This document shows positions 1-8,268 of a stretch of DNA of 64,000 bases, piece after piece; within the stretch, counting starts at the first letter, position 1; every line of letters starts with the position of its first letter. Source of the DNA: Candidatus Electrothrix rattekaaiensis (GTDB lineage Bacteria; Desulfobacterota; Desulfobulbia; Desulfobulbales; Desulfobulbaceae); contig JAVQMD010000002.1 of assembly GCA_032595675.1 (NCBI GenBank), positions 1,178,001-1,242,000 of the forward strand, given 5' to 3'. The translations under genes were made by a program, and so were the position numbers. The notes under the pieces were generated by a model. It had not been told where the DNA came from and made no database searches. It was given only the letters and a program-made list of their open reading frames with translations.

Positions 1-9
1 TGTGGCGTT

Positions 10-3000
10 CTATTTATTCGATGCCACTTGAAAATCCAGCCCAATCATCATGTGATTGATGCCGAACTGATAACCGCCTTCAGGTATCGCATCAATAAAA
101 TGCTTCCGTTCAGGCACCAAAACATCAGCACTTTCTTTGGCACTGATGCTGTTTTCTCCCTCTCTCAGCCCTGTAGGAAAGAGATTGAGCTGCGCCAGAT
201 AGTCAACATAGGGAAGGCGTTCAACAAAGTCGATAATGCTGCTGGCATATATTTTCCCGCCAAAAACAATATCCGCACCTTCCGTATAAGCCCAAGGAGC
301 CAGAAAACGATTCAGCTTATCCTGCAAACGATCAATATGATACCCTTCCTCATACCCCTGCCGGAAACGCACTCCCATTCTGACCAGAAAAGGAACATAA
401 TTCGCATTTTTCACCACGATATTCGCTGAATCCGGTGCCATCGCCTCAATATAGCTCTGAATATCCTCCAGTAAGTTTGCCGGGGCTTTCGGCTCAAACG
501 GATCAGCAGGCAGGCGGTTGCGGATATCCGGTATGACAACGATCTCCACAGTGCCCGGCCTGCTCTCATTTGCCGGAATGCACTTGACTTTGTAAATCTG
601 AGGAAAGCGTTCCAAAACTAGATGCTCATAATCCCATACGGTCAGCGCACGTTGTTTATGTCGCAGCCGTTCGCTGACCCGGGTGTAAAACCATTTATCC
701 TCTTCAGCAGTTTTGCCGCCGAATGATGTGTAGGGTTGACGAACAGCCTTAATGGCCGGGAGAGGATGTAGCAGCTTTTTGATGCTGTCCTTTGCCAAAG
801 GCTGCCTGAAATGGTCAGGCGCATTGTCGTTGTCAACCAAGGTAGCAGACACGGCTTGGGTATGAATGGCAACAGTATCGCAAACACTGTCAGGCCGCTT
901 TCTCACACTTGCCCGCAGCCAGTACAGTTCAGAAGGCAGCAAGGTGCTTGGCTTCTCAGGCGCAGGCAGGGCAAATTTGATGATGCCGGAATTGATCAGG
1001 CCGCGAGTCCTATCGTGCAGCACGCCACCGTTCTCTAGTGGGAGCCACTCATTGCCGTCCAAGTAATCCCAGTAAACAGGCGACGGATTCATATCCGCAT
1101 CAGCACTGCCCTCAGCCATCTGGAACAACATGCTCAGATGCTGCGGCGGCTTGAGATTCTCCAAACCGATATACAGTTCGCCTGCCCGGTCGTACTTGGG
1201 CAGGAAAGGATAGCCAGTTATTTTTTCGTCATCTTTAACAGGCTTCACCTCTGCATAGCCGAATGGATGGATATGGAATAATTTTATTTCGTTCTGATTT
1301 TCTTTTAGGCTGGCAGAAGCGTTATAATTTAGGGTCAGTTTTTTAATGACAGGGGTGAAGGGCGGGTTGATTTGGTAATTTTCAGCTTTGATTCCAGTGG
1401 GTCCATTTGCTATTGCTACAGCAAGTTCTGTAGCTTTTTGTGCCGCAAGTGCTGGATAAACTGAATGTTGAAAATCAGGATTCTGCAATTCCCAATAAAT
1501 TTTTTCCACATATCCCTCTTTTGAAAAAGATACTTCATATCCATTATCATTTTTTTTGAAAAGTGCATGTTCTTCATTATCTCTAAAATTATCTGTTTGA
1601 ATTAATATATTAAAAGACAGCTTGCTTTCTATTTTTTTAGTATTATTAGACTGTTTCGTATTGTATGCATTATACGCTTGATAGTAAACATCTGATAGAT
1701 GATCAATATTTACCCATTCATTTTTAAATATTATTTCTGTTATTTTTTTTAAGCGTAGCTCAGAAGATGACAAATAAAAACGTGACCCGACAACAGGTTT
1801 AGGACCGAATGGTTCAAACGGTTTCTTGCAGTCTAATTTTTGAAAATCGTTCCAGATAGTAAAATATGAAAGGTCCTTTACCTCAGCACTTATCGTTATA
1901 TTTGACAATATTTCTTTACGGAACTGTTGATAATACTTTCCTGAATTATTTTTTCCATTTCGATCATCAAAAATAATTTTAAGAATCGGCCAATCAGCCC
2001 CTTTAAAAGGGCCGAATTTTGGTGCTGCTATTGGCTTTTGATCAGCATTAAATGTAATTATCCATTCTTTCTCATCATTAATATTTAAAGATGATGCTTC
2101 TATCCATCCATCCTCATCTTCCGTGCTAGCAAGAACACGAAACATTTCATTTGTTCCGTTTAACCCAAGAGTTAAAGTGATTATACGCTCTCCCTGACTC
2201 AACAGCAGAACAGGAGAACTTATAGCCAAGCCGAATTCAGCAGGCCCAGGCTGCTGTTTCTCTTTTTTTTCAGAAGATTCCTCATCAGAAGAGAACTGAC
2301 CGAATGTCTTCCAGCGTTGTGCTGTATTCTTAGCATCAACAGAATTACTTACAGTTGCTTTTCTCACATCCTCAATCGCATATAGCCCTTGCCATTCTTC
2401 TTTTTCAGCAATAATATCTTCTTGCAACTCTCTCTTGCGACGGGCTATCAAACCGGATTCTTTTTTAGATCCAAGGAGTTTTGCAAGTTCCTTTTTACGA
2501 TCAGATGATGTTCTTTTTGCGTAAGCTGCGGAAAGGAGGCTATCAATCCTTTCCCATTTATCTGTATTTTCAGGAGTGTTCTTGATAACCTTGATAAGAA
2601 AATAAAAAGCATCTACAGTTATATAAAAATATGACTCTATTTCCTTAATATTATTATAAAGTTTTTCCGTTTTATTCTCATGGGTTATAGTGTTATTAGA
2701 ATCTAACTCTTTTGCACTTTTCTCCAGTTTTTTACGTTCATCAATATCGTTGTACTTTTTGTTAAATTCATTAAATGTCAGCTTGAGTTTATTTTTGATA
2801 AATTCAAGTCGCTTGTAGCTACAATCCAATAACTTAAAATCTACCTTTTTCTTCTTGTTTTCTTGTTCATCCAGTGGATATTTCGGCAATTCGTAACCCA
2901 GTTCTGTCCTACCAAGAGCTACTTTTAACATCTCAATAAAGGCTTTTTGACGTATTTCTTCGTTATTCTCCTTATTCTTAAGGTATTCTTCCCGCGCTTT

Positions 3001-3648
3001 TTGGATACTCTCATAAATAGAAGTAGGTTGTTTATCAACATACACAGCCCGTAACTTCGCAATCTGGGCATGATTGAGCTGAGTCTTTTCATCCGTTGTA
3101 TAGGCCAGCAATTTCCCGGCACTGTCTTTCCCGGCGTGAAGCAGTGTTCCGGCGGGCAGAAGAAAACTCTCCTGCTGTTTCGCCAGCTCAATCAGCACAT
3201 TGACATGATCAGGCACCGCCTTTTTCTTCTGCATTTGCAGAATCTTTTGAAAATAAAAATCCAGATGCCGCTTGGTGAAGCCGTTCAGGTGTTGTTTGGT
3301 GCGCTCCAAGAGCTGGAGGAAAGTGAGGAGTAGGACAAAATGCGGCTGCTGATATTGCCGGGCCTTATCTTCTGGAAGAGCGCCGGGATCCTTGAGAAAG
3401 GCCAGTATCTCGGAAACAACTGCATCTTGTTCCTCTTGCGATGCATTAGCGGGAAAAGGAAAAAATTTCTGCCAAGTACCGTCTGCTTCATTATTTTCAT
3501 CAAAATACCGCAGTTCCGCGCTGTACTCATAAAGAAACCGGAGCATATCCGCCAAGGAGCGTTCATCAACAGACACAAAGTCAGGCTGCAAAGCAGCCTT
3601 CAGGCGCAGTTTCTGACTGATACCGTCCCGTATGCGGCTTTCCGACAT
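10..3648 (-). CDS. eCIS baseplate J-like protein (Afp11/Afp12-like)
   Basis: 1212-residue protein, last gene of the leftward injection-system series. The C-terminal third, from about residue 960, has the baseplate-J pattern: a VWDYEHLVL segment, then a PGTVEIVVIPDI strand, then repeated small alpha/beta modules. It should form the wedge of the baseplate that joins spike to sheath, as in Afp and PVC particles. The middle (roughly residues 200-740, bases about 1430-3050) is much richer in A+T and in Lys, Asn and Glu than either end and looks like a lineage-specific insertion. It starts 2 bases after the stop of the 69-residue gene, so the two are probably co-translated. The stop codon lies at 10-12, so the gene is complete. 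The family call is by eye. Confidence 0.82.
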   Translation of the reverse strand: MSESRIRDGISQKLRLKAALQPDFVSVDERSLADMLRFLYEYSAELRYFDENNEADGTWQKFFPFPANASQEEQDAVVSEILAFLKDPGALPEDKARQYQQPHFVLLLTFLQLLERTKQHLNGFTKRHLDFYFQKILQMQKKKAVPDHVNVLIELAKQQESFLLPAGTLLHAGKDSAGKLLAYTTDEKTQLNHAQIAKLRAVYVDKQPTSIYESIQKAREEYLKNKENNEEIRQKAFIEMLKVALGRTELGYELPKYPLDEQENKKKKVDFKLLDCSYKRLEFIKNKLKLTFNEFNKKYNDIDERKKLEKSAKELDSNNTITHENKTEKLYNNIKEIESYFYITVDAFYFLIKVIKNTPENTDKWERIDSLLSAAYAKRTSSDRKKELAKLLGSKKESGLIARRKRELQEDIIAEKEEWQGLYAIEDVRKATVSNSVDAKNTAQRWKTFGQFSSDEESSEKKEKQQPGPAEFGLAISSPVLLLSQGERIITLTLGLNGTNEMFRVLASTEDEDGWIEASSLNINDEKEWIITFNADQKPIAAPKFGPFKGADWPILKIIFDDRNGKNNSGKYYQQFRKEILSNITISAEVKDLSYFTIWNDFQKLDCKKPFEPFGPKPVVGSRFYLSSSELRLKKITEIIFKNEWVNIDHLSDVYYQAYNAYNTKQSNNTKKIESKLSFNILIQTDNFRDNEEHALFKKNDNGYEVSFSKEGYVEKIYWELQNPDFQHSVYPALAAQKATELAVAIANGPTGIKAENYQINPPFTPVIKKLTLNYNASASLKENQNEIKLFHIHPFGYAEVKPVKDDEKITGYPFLPKYDRAGELYIGLENLKPPQHLSMLFQMAEGSADADMNPSPVYWDYLDGNEWLPLENGGVLHDRTRGLINSGIIKFALPAPEKPSTLLPSELYWLRASVRKRPDSVCDTVAIHTQAVSATLVDNDNAPDHFRQPLAKDSIKKLLHPLPAIKAVRQPYTSFGGKTAEEDKWFYTRVSERLRHKQRALTVWDYEHLVLERFPQIYKVKCIPANESRPGTVEIVVIPDIRNRLPADPFEPKAPANLLEDIQSYIEAMAPDSANIVVKNANYVPFLVRMGVRFRQGYEEGYHIDRLQDKLNRFLAPWAYTEGADIVFGGKIYASSIIDFVERLPYVDYLAQLNLFPTGLREGENSISAKESADVLVPERKHFIDAIPEGGYQFGINHMMIGLDFQVASNK

Positions 3649-3650
3649 GG

Positions 3651-3860
3651 CTATTCCTCCGTCTCAGGCTGTGCGGAGTCTATTGTCTTCGCCACACCAT
3701 CATGCGCAACTGCCGAGTTGTTCTGCTCGGCCATCTGTGTACCGGCCTGCTGATGGATTTTACTGATCAGCTCGTGGACCTTGATAAAAGGCAGGTTGCC
3801 CAATGCTTCGAGTATCAAGTTGGCTTCTTCTACTTTGACATCAAGTTTGATCTGTTTCAT
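3651..3860 (-). CDS. Small eCIS-cluster protein of unknown function
   Basis: 69 residues, between the gp25-like and baseplate-J genes. The N-terminal half reads as a lysine-containing amphipathic segment (KVEEANLILEALGNLPF), and the C-terminal half is polar and probably disordered. Small proteins with this 'LILEALGNLPF' pattern occur next to phage-like baseplate genes, but no biochemical role is known to me. Its position, strand and tight spacing argue that it is a real member of the operon, perhaps a chaperone or a minor baseplate part. I cannot assign a function. Confidence 0.6.
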   Translation of the reverse strand: MKQIKLDVKVEEANLILEALGNLPFIKVHELISKIHQQAGTQMAEQNNSAVAHDGVAKTIDSAQPETEE

Positions 3861-3886
3861 TGTGAATTTTCTGTTCGTTTTTTTAT

Positions 3887-4330
3887 TCAGGTGTTGTCAG
3901 GCAGCAGCCTGACAGTTGTGGTGAGATTGATGTCCGTTCCCTCCTGCTTATAATAGGGATAGACAAAGTTGAACCGGGAATTGGTGGATTTGACCTGATA
4001 AACAATCTCTATCAGGACCACTCCTTCATGCCCTTGGTTGTCATCCAAGTGTACACGCTCCAGCCGGATGCGGGGTTCATGATAGAGAATCGCTGATTCC
4101 ACCTTGTCCGCCATCAGCGTTTTTATGCGGGTGTCCAGTTGCTCAAACATCAGCTCGTCTAAATTACAGCCATATTCTGGCTGCATCAGCCGTTCTCCCG
4201 GTCGGGTGCTGAGTAGGATTTCCAGACTGGAGGCGATATCCGCTTCACCTTCCAGCATGTCCACCCCACCGCTACTGCTCTTAAACACCGGTGGAAAACT
4301 CCAACCCCGTCCGAGAAAAGCCTGATCCAT
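3887..4330 (-). CDS. eCIS baseplate wedge protein, gpW/gp25 family (Afp9-like)
   Basis: 147 residues from the ATG at 4328-4330. The reading frame is open further upstream to 4474, but that part overlaps the PAAR gene and has no family resemblance, so the shorter start is chosen. Typical gp25 features are visible: an early GRGWSFPPVF segment, a LLSTRPGERLMQPEYGC motif (the gp25 'EPR'-like core) and a C-terminal beta-rich region. gp25 proteins nucleate sheath assembly at the baseplate. Only 5 bases separate it from the PAAR stop, which supports one operon. Confidence 0.85.
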   Translation of the reverse strand: MDQAFLGRGWSFPPVFKSSSGGVDMLEGEADIASSLEILLSTRPGERLMQPEYGCNLDELMFEQLDTRIKTLMADKVESAILYHEPRIRLERVHLDDNQGHEGVVLIEIVYQVKSTNSRFNFVYPYYKQEGTDINLTTTVRLLPDNT

Positions 4331-4335
4331 CGTTT

Positions 4336-4605
4336 TTAACCTCCAATAAGTACAGTAACCATACCCGGAGGTATGACTACACCTCCGGCTGCCGTCATAT
4401 CGCCGATACGGGCGGCTGGCGAACCACCAATCAGAACGGTTGTTGATCCCTTGATAATCGCATCTGCACCGCAACTATCACCGATGCGGGCCGCAGGCAA
4501 ACCGCCGATCAGCACAGTGGGTTCTCCGGGCGGAATAATCGGGATCGGTACGCCTTGGGTTGCAGGACTGGTGATCATGTCGGTGATACGAGCTGCTGGG
4601 AGCAT
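4336..4605 (-). CDS. PAAR-repeat spike tip protein (Afp10-like)
   Basis: 89 residues from the ATG at 4603-4605 (MLPAARITDM). Three PAAR-type repeats are visible: 'LPAARITDM', 'LPAARIGDSC' and 'SPAARIGDMT', alternating with Gly/Pro-rich beta turns and TVLIGG strands. PAAR proteins cap the VgrG trimer as a sharp cone that punctures the target membrane and may carry effectors. It lies directly downstream of the VgrG-like gene, the usual arrangement. The open frame upstream to 4749 is antisense-like low-complexity sequence inside the VgrG gene and was not used. Confidence 0.9.
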   Translation of the reverse strand: MLPAARITDMITSPATQGVPIPIIPPGEPTVLIGGLPAARIGDSCGADAIIKGSTTVLIGGSPAARIGDMTAAGGVVIPPGMVTVLIGG

Positions 4606-4618
4606 GTTGGTTTTTCCT

Positions 4619-6385
4619 TTAATTGATCTGAACGATTCCGCCCTGAATAATCGTGGAGGCATTGCCCTTGAGCGTCGCTTCAGCACCGGAAACTTCCGCA
4701 CTGCCGGTGGCCGACGCTTTGAAGGCACTCTGCGCTTGCACTTCGGCATTCACCCCCTCCACCTTCACGTCATTGGCAGCTTTCAGGATCAGGTTCTTGG
4801 CACTTTCAAGGGTGATGCCGTCCGCATTCAGGGTAATCTTATTGTCATTCTGATCTTGAAGCAAGACGGCGGTTTCGTCTTCCGACAAGATGAGTTTGTT
4901 GCCGCCGGGAGTTTCCAAGGTGATGACTTTCTTTTCATCATCAAAGACAAACTGCATCTTTTCCCGGCTGATATAGCCTTTCCGATAATTATCGTCCTGA
5001 GCAGGTTCAGGAGCTGGTTTGGCACTACTGTGAAGCATACCCAACACCACCGGGTGACGCGGATCATCGTTGAGGAAACCGACAATGACTTCATCGCCGA
5101 TATCTGGACGAAAAAATGTTCCGCGTCCATCTCCAGCATCCAGGGTTGCCAATCTCGCCCAGATCCCTTCCTCTTCGCTGCTGACCAAGGGCAGACGCAC
5201 TTTGATCCGATCTTCTCCTTCCGGGTCCTCTTCCAAGGCGGTGACGATCCCGATCTGCAGTCCGCCGACTCCGGGCAGTAATCCTGCCGCTGGCAGAGGA
5301 CGCAGGTTATAGGTCTCTGCAAAAAGGTCGGGATTCAGGCCGAACTGCACATCTGTTTCCCAATTGCCGCCGCCGAGGCTATGACGCACTCCAGAGACGT
5401 ATAGATGTCCTGCAAAACGATCTCCGATACCGGTAAGTTCAATAATATTGCCCGGAAGAATACCGGCGAACCCTTGAAATTTCGCCCTGCCGCGAATCTT
5501 AGCCAGGCGTTCCCTGAGCAATCTGCCGTCAGCCCATACCTGCAACTCAGTCTGGTCCAGTCCACCGCCATGATGTATTGCATGGGGATCTCTGTCGCCG
5601 ATCTCCGCCAGATCCGCAGGAGCAAGATTGCCGCTGTCAGCAGCAGCAGGCTCTTCAGCATTAACCGACATCACGTCCTGTTCAGCAGCATTCCAAGTAT
5701 CAGCCTTTATGCCTTTGCTCTGCTGGCGGGCATCTATTTCCGCATCCAGTTCCAGAAGAGTGTTCCCGTAACCGACAACGACAACCGGTTCTTCATCAGC
5801 CACAGGCGGAGCAACCCGAATGCTGCCGTCTTCCACCAGCACAACCATGCCGTTGGCTTCCGCCCGACAGAGCAGAAAATCCCAATCACTGGCTTCATAC
5901 TGGACCGCAGACTTCAGTTCCGGTAGGGTGGCCTCCACATCAGCGGTCAAACCGTGATTATTGATCAGTTCTTCCATGATCTCGCTATCTTTCTTGTCCG
6001 TATGGAAGCGGCTTCTGATGTTGCCAGTCATTTTAAAGGCAGAATCACGACATTCTATTCGTAACTGATTACCGTTTCGGCGAATTTTAATACTGTGTTT
6101 TATAATAATACCCTGAAAAATGGTTTCGTTCTCAGAGCGATAGCCCAGTCGGACCTCAATCTTTCGGCCCGGAATAAAATGAGTAGTGTTGCTGGCCGGG
6201 AAAGTGGCTTTGGCTGCTTCGCCATCACTCAGATGAATGATGGCAGTTGGAATGCGGTTGAGTTCGCGGCTCACGGTTGCTGACAGCAGATGGAATACAC
6301 CTGAGATTTCTTCACCGTCAATCAGCAGGGCTGCAGTGCAGACACCCGGTGCGGAAGGTGTCGGAATGCCGGATTCGTTGCTCAT
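4619..6385 (-). CDS. eCIS VgrG-like spike protein (Afp8-like)
   Basis: 588 residues. The N-terminal two thirds resemble gpD/gp27 (IEVRLGYRSENETIFQGII, then 'ASDWDFLLCRAEANGM', a strong VgrG/gpD signature near residue 165). An OB-fold gp5-like region follows near residues 380-455 (VTALEEDPEGEDRIKVRLP; 'DIGDEVIVGFLNDDPRHPVVLG'). The C-terminal 90 residues have the repetitive I/V-x-L pattern of a triple-stranded beta-helix. It should form the trimeric central spike under the tube. Its start overlaps the stop of the LysM gene as ATGA, indicating translational coupling. Confidence 0.92.
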   Translation of the reverse strand: MSNESGIPTPSAPGVCTAALLIDGEEISGVFHLLSATVSRELNRIPTAIIHLSDGEAAKATFPASNTTHFIPGRKIEVRLGYRSENETIFQGIIIKHSIKIRRNGNQLRIECRDSAFKMTGNIRSRFHTDKKDSEIMEELINNHGLTADVEATLPELKSAVQYEASDWDFLLCRAEANGMVVLVEDGSIRVAPPVADEEPVVVVGYGNTLLELDAEIDARQQSKGIKADTWNAAEQDVMSVNAEEPAAADSGNLAPADLAEIGDRDPHAIHHGGGLDQTELQVWADGRLLRERLAKIRGRAKFQGFAGILPGNIIELTGIGDRFAGHLYVSGVRHSLGGGNWETDVQFGLNPDLFAETYNLRPLPAAGLLPGVGGLQIGIVTALEEDPEGEDRIKVRLPLVSSEEEGIWARLATLDAGDGRGTFFRPDIGDEVIVGFLNDDPRHPVVLGMLHSSAKPAPEPAQDDNYRKGYISREKMQFVFDDEKKVITLETPGGNKLILSEDETAVLLQDQNDNKITLNADGITLESAKNLILKAANDVKVEGVNAEVQAQSAFKASATGSAEVSGAEATLKGNASTIIQGGIVQIN

Positions 6386-7101
6386 GCCTGTTTGCCCTTG
6401 CTATCAAGAAGTGGGAGAGGAGGAAACCTTAGAATGCTTCCTGGTTGGAGCAAGCGGAAATTATCAAGTTTGTTTTCCCGGGCTACTTGCAGGTAATAGC
6501 GAGAGTCTCCATAGATATGTTGGCACATCAGCGGCAGAGTATCGCCTGCCTTGACTTTGCGTACATGGGTGAGATCGGCTGACTGTTTATCCTCCTGCAA
6601 CGCACGCTTAGTCTCTTCAATACTACTGATAACCTTTATCTTGGCCACTGCGCGGATAGGAGTCCCATCAGGTTTGAAAATTTTGTAATTAATGCTTATT
6701 TCTGCTGTCCGCCCCTTAAAAATAGAGTTTTCTCCCCATATCATTTTGAGATAGCGGGGTTCATGGGCGTCACCTTGGTAATCAATCAAAACTCGCCGAA
6801 ATCTTTTCAGATCATCGACAATGGACGTCTTTGGATTTCCGTCGATGATTCCGGTGTTGTCGAATAAAAACTCAAACGTCATATCCTGCGGTTCGGTTCT
6901 CTCGTACTTTAACTGCTTCGCGCTTGCTCCCTGTCCTTGATCCGAATCGGCATATTTGAATTTATACTCCACCGTATACGTTTCTGGATTGATCAATGCT
7001 TCAAATGTATCATCAGCCTCGCTAACCCCTCCGTTTTCTGCTTTTTTCGAGTCGGCAAAAGCAAGAATCAGCATTTTTTCCAGTTTCCCCTGATCAGCCA
7101 T
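6382..7101 (-). CDS. eCIS LysM-containing tube-baseplate adaptor (Afp7-like)
   Basis: 239 residues from the ATG at 7099-7101, which has a clear AGGAG ribosome site on the minus strand; the frame extends to 7149 without support. The C-terminal 50 residues form a LysM domain (VKAGDTLPLMCQHIYGDS ... LQPGSILRFPP). The first part carries 'FEALINPETYTVEYK', typical of the CIS tube-adaptor family. In Afp/PVC this protein joins the inner tube to the spike, like gp53/LysM proteins of phages. It overlaps the preceding DUF5908 gene by one base (TAATG) and the next gene by four. Confidence 0.88.
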   Translation of the reverse strand: MADQGKLEKMLILAFADSKKAENGGVSEADDTFEALINPETYTVEYKFKYADSDQGQGASAKQLKYERTEPQDMTFEFLFDNTGIIDGNPKTSIVDDLKRFRRVLIDYQGDAHEPRYLKMIWGENSIFKGRTAEISINYKIFKPDGTPIRAVAKIKVISSIEETKRALQEDKQSADLTHVRKVKAGDTLPLMCQHIYGDSRYYLQVARENKLDNFRLLQPGSILRFPPLPLLDSKGKQA

Positions 7102-7289
7102 TATCGTTCTCCTTTTTCGCGAAGAATCTGTAATACCTGCTCCGCGCACTCGCTGACCAAAGCATTTTTCTCTTCTGATGGTGGAGCAGAACCAACGGCG
7201 GAAGAGGTTCCTGATGGGCCTGATTGCTGTCCGCTACTGGAGGTATTGACCGCAACACGAATATGCAGTTCTTTAATTTCAATGGGCAT
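7101..7289 (-). CDS. DUF5908-type small eCIS protein (Afp6-like)
   Basis: 62 residues starting MPIEIKELHIRVAV, the hallmark N-terminus of the small DUF5908 family found between tube and LysM genes in many contractile injection systems. The middle is Ser/Gly/Pro-rich, and the C-terminus (LVSECAEQVLQILREK) is a likely amphipathic helix. The role is unknown, and its position fits Afp6. It is coupled to the LysM gene by a TAATG overlap. A longer frame from 7300 in another phase was judged a shadow. Confidence 0.75.
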   Translation of the reverse strand: MPIEIKELHIRVAVNTSSSGQQSGPSGTSSAVGSAPPSEEKNALVSECAEQVLQILREKGER

Positions 7290-7301
7290 GAAGAATACAA
7301 T

Positions 7302-7757
7302 TTAATCCTGTACAGTAAAATACCTGTATGTTAATTCCATCGTTTCAATAACCACACTGCTTTCATTGGCATTCAGGTCACTCACCAGCCATTTTTTAGG
7401 AACGGCATTGACCACGTTCCAAGTACGTAGCGGCTCGGGGTTCTCTTGTTTGTTCGCCTGTTCATTCAGAAGCATCACACTGATATTAGTCGGTTTGAAT
7501 TGCCGATCACGAAAGGCATTGAGAAACCATCTGATTACTTGAGAATCGGTCAGCATACCGCGCTTCAGCACTAAATCTGCATATTTTGTCCGAACAGGAA
7601 GCTTGTGGACAAAACGATTTTCACCGCCCTCCTTGTATTCCTCCATATCGTATTCAACTGACAAGCCGGAAACATTTTTGAAACGCACTTCCTCCTTGCC
7701 GATATCGAATACAACTTTATAATAGAATCCCCAGGGCGGATAGTATTGCGTCATCAT
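7302..7757 (-). CDS. eCIS inner tube protein, gp19 type (Afp5-like)
   Basis: 151 residues with the T4 gp19-like pattern: an N-terminal YYKVVFDIG strand, 'VSGLSVEYDMEEYKEGG', then 'LVLKRGMLTDSQVIRWF' and a C-terminal TMELTYRYF strand. It is the second tube paralogue in the cluster. In Afp/PVC one or two copies of this variant sit at the baseplate end of the tube and make the transition to the spike. It lies 8 bases downstream of the other tube gene. Confidence 0.9.
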   Translation of the reverse strand: MMTQYYPPWGFYYKVVFDIGKEEVRFKNVSGLSVEYDMEEYKEGGENRFVHKLPVRTKYADLVLKRGMLTDSQVIRWFLNAFRDRQFKPTNISVMLLNEQANKQENPEPLRTWNVVNAVPKKWLVSDLNANESSVVIETMELTYRYFTVQD

Positions 7758-7764
7758 TGTCGCC

Positions 7765-8202
7765 TTATATCGGCATGACCTTCAAGCCTTCGTGGGCGAT
7801 CTCAATACTTTCAATCGCCACCTCACTGGCATCCGATTTAAGATCTGGAGCTGTCAGTTTCACTGGAAAACAGCGATTGGCCTTCCAAGCTGCAACAGGT
7901 TCATGTTTCTCATTTAAGAGCCGAATAGTTACATCACGTCGGTTCTCCACTCTCTCGTTAGAAACTTCTTCAAACCAGGCACTATAGTCGGTGTCCTTTG
8001 CAAAAGTACCGCGTTTTAAGGTGATGTTACTATTTTTCATCATTCCTGGCATAGCGATTTTGCTGAAATCAGGGCTGTCGCTATGGCGATACTCAATCTT
8101 TTCCCGTTCCATGACCAAACCGGTGACCTCGGTAAAACTGATTTTTGCGCCGCCCCAATCTACCTGGAATTGAAAACGCGGTAAGGGATATTGCTGTGCC
8201 AT
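7765..8202 (-). CDS. eCIS major inner tube protein, gp19 type (Afp1-like)
   Basis: 145 residues with the same fold signature as its neighbour: 'FQVDWGGAKISFTEVTGLVME', 'NSNITLKRGTFAKDTDYSAWFEEV', and a C-terminal IESIEIAHEGL strand. It is probably the main tube subunit, stacking in hexameric rings inside the sheath. It is preceded on the minus strand by a strong AGGAG site (about 8205-8215). The order sheath, tube, tube matches other eCIS loci. Confidence 0.9.
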   Translation of the reverse strand: MAQQYPLPRFQFQVDWGGAKISFTEVTGLVMEREKIEYRHSDSPDFSKIAMPGMMKNSNITLKRGTFAKDTDYSAWFEEVSNERVENRRDVTIRLLNEKHEPVAAWKANRCFPVKLTAPDLKSDASEVAIESIEIAHEGLKVMPI

Positions 8203-8268
8203 GATATATTCTCCTTTCTGTTACTGAGTTGTGATGCCTTTGTTTTTTACTCTGCCGTATGGAGGTTT

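Noticed and set aside
4331-4474. Longer start for the gp25-like gene
   Set aside because: The extension overlaps the PAAR gene and reads as Cys/Arg/Tyr-rich antisense-like sequence; the ATG at 4330 gives the normal family length.
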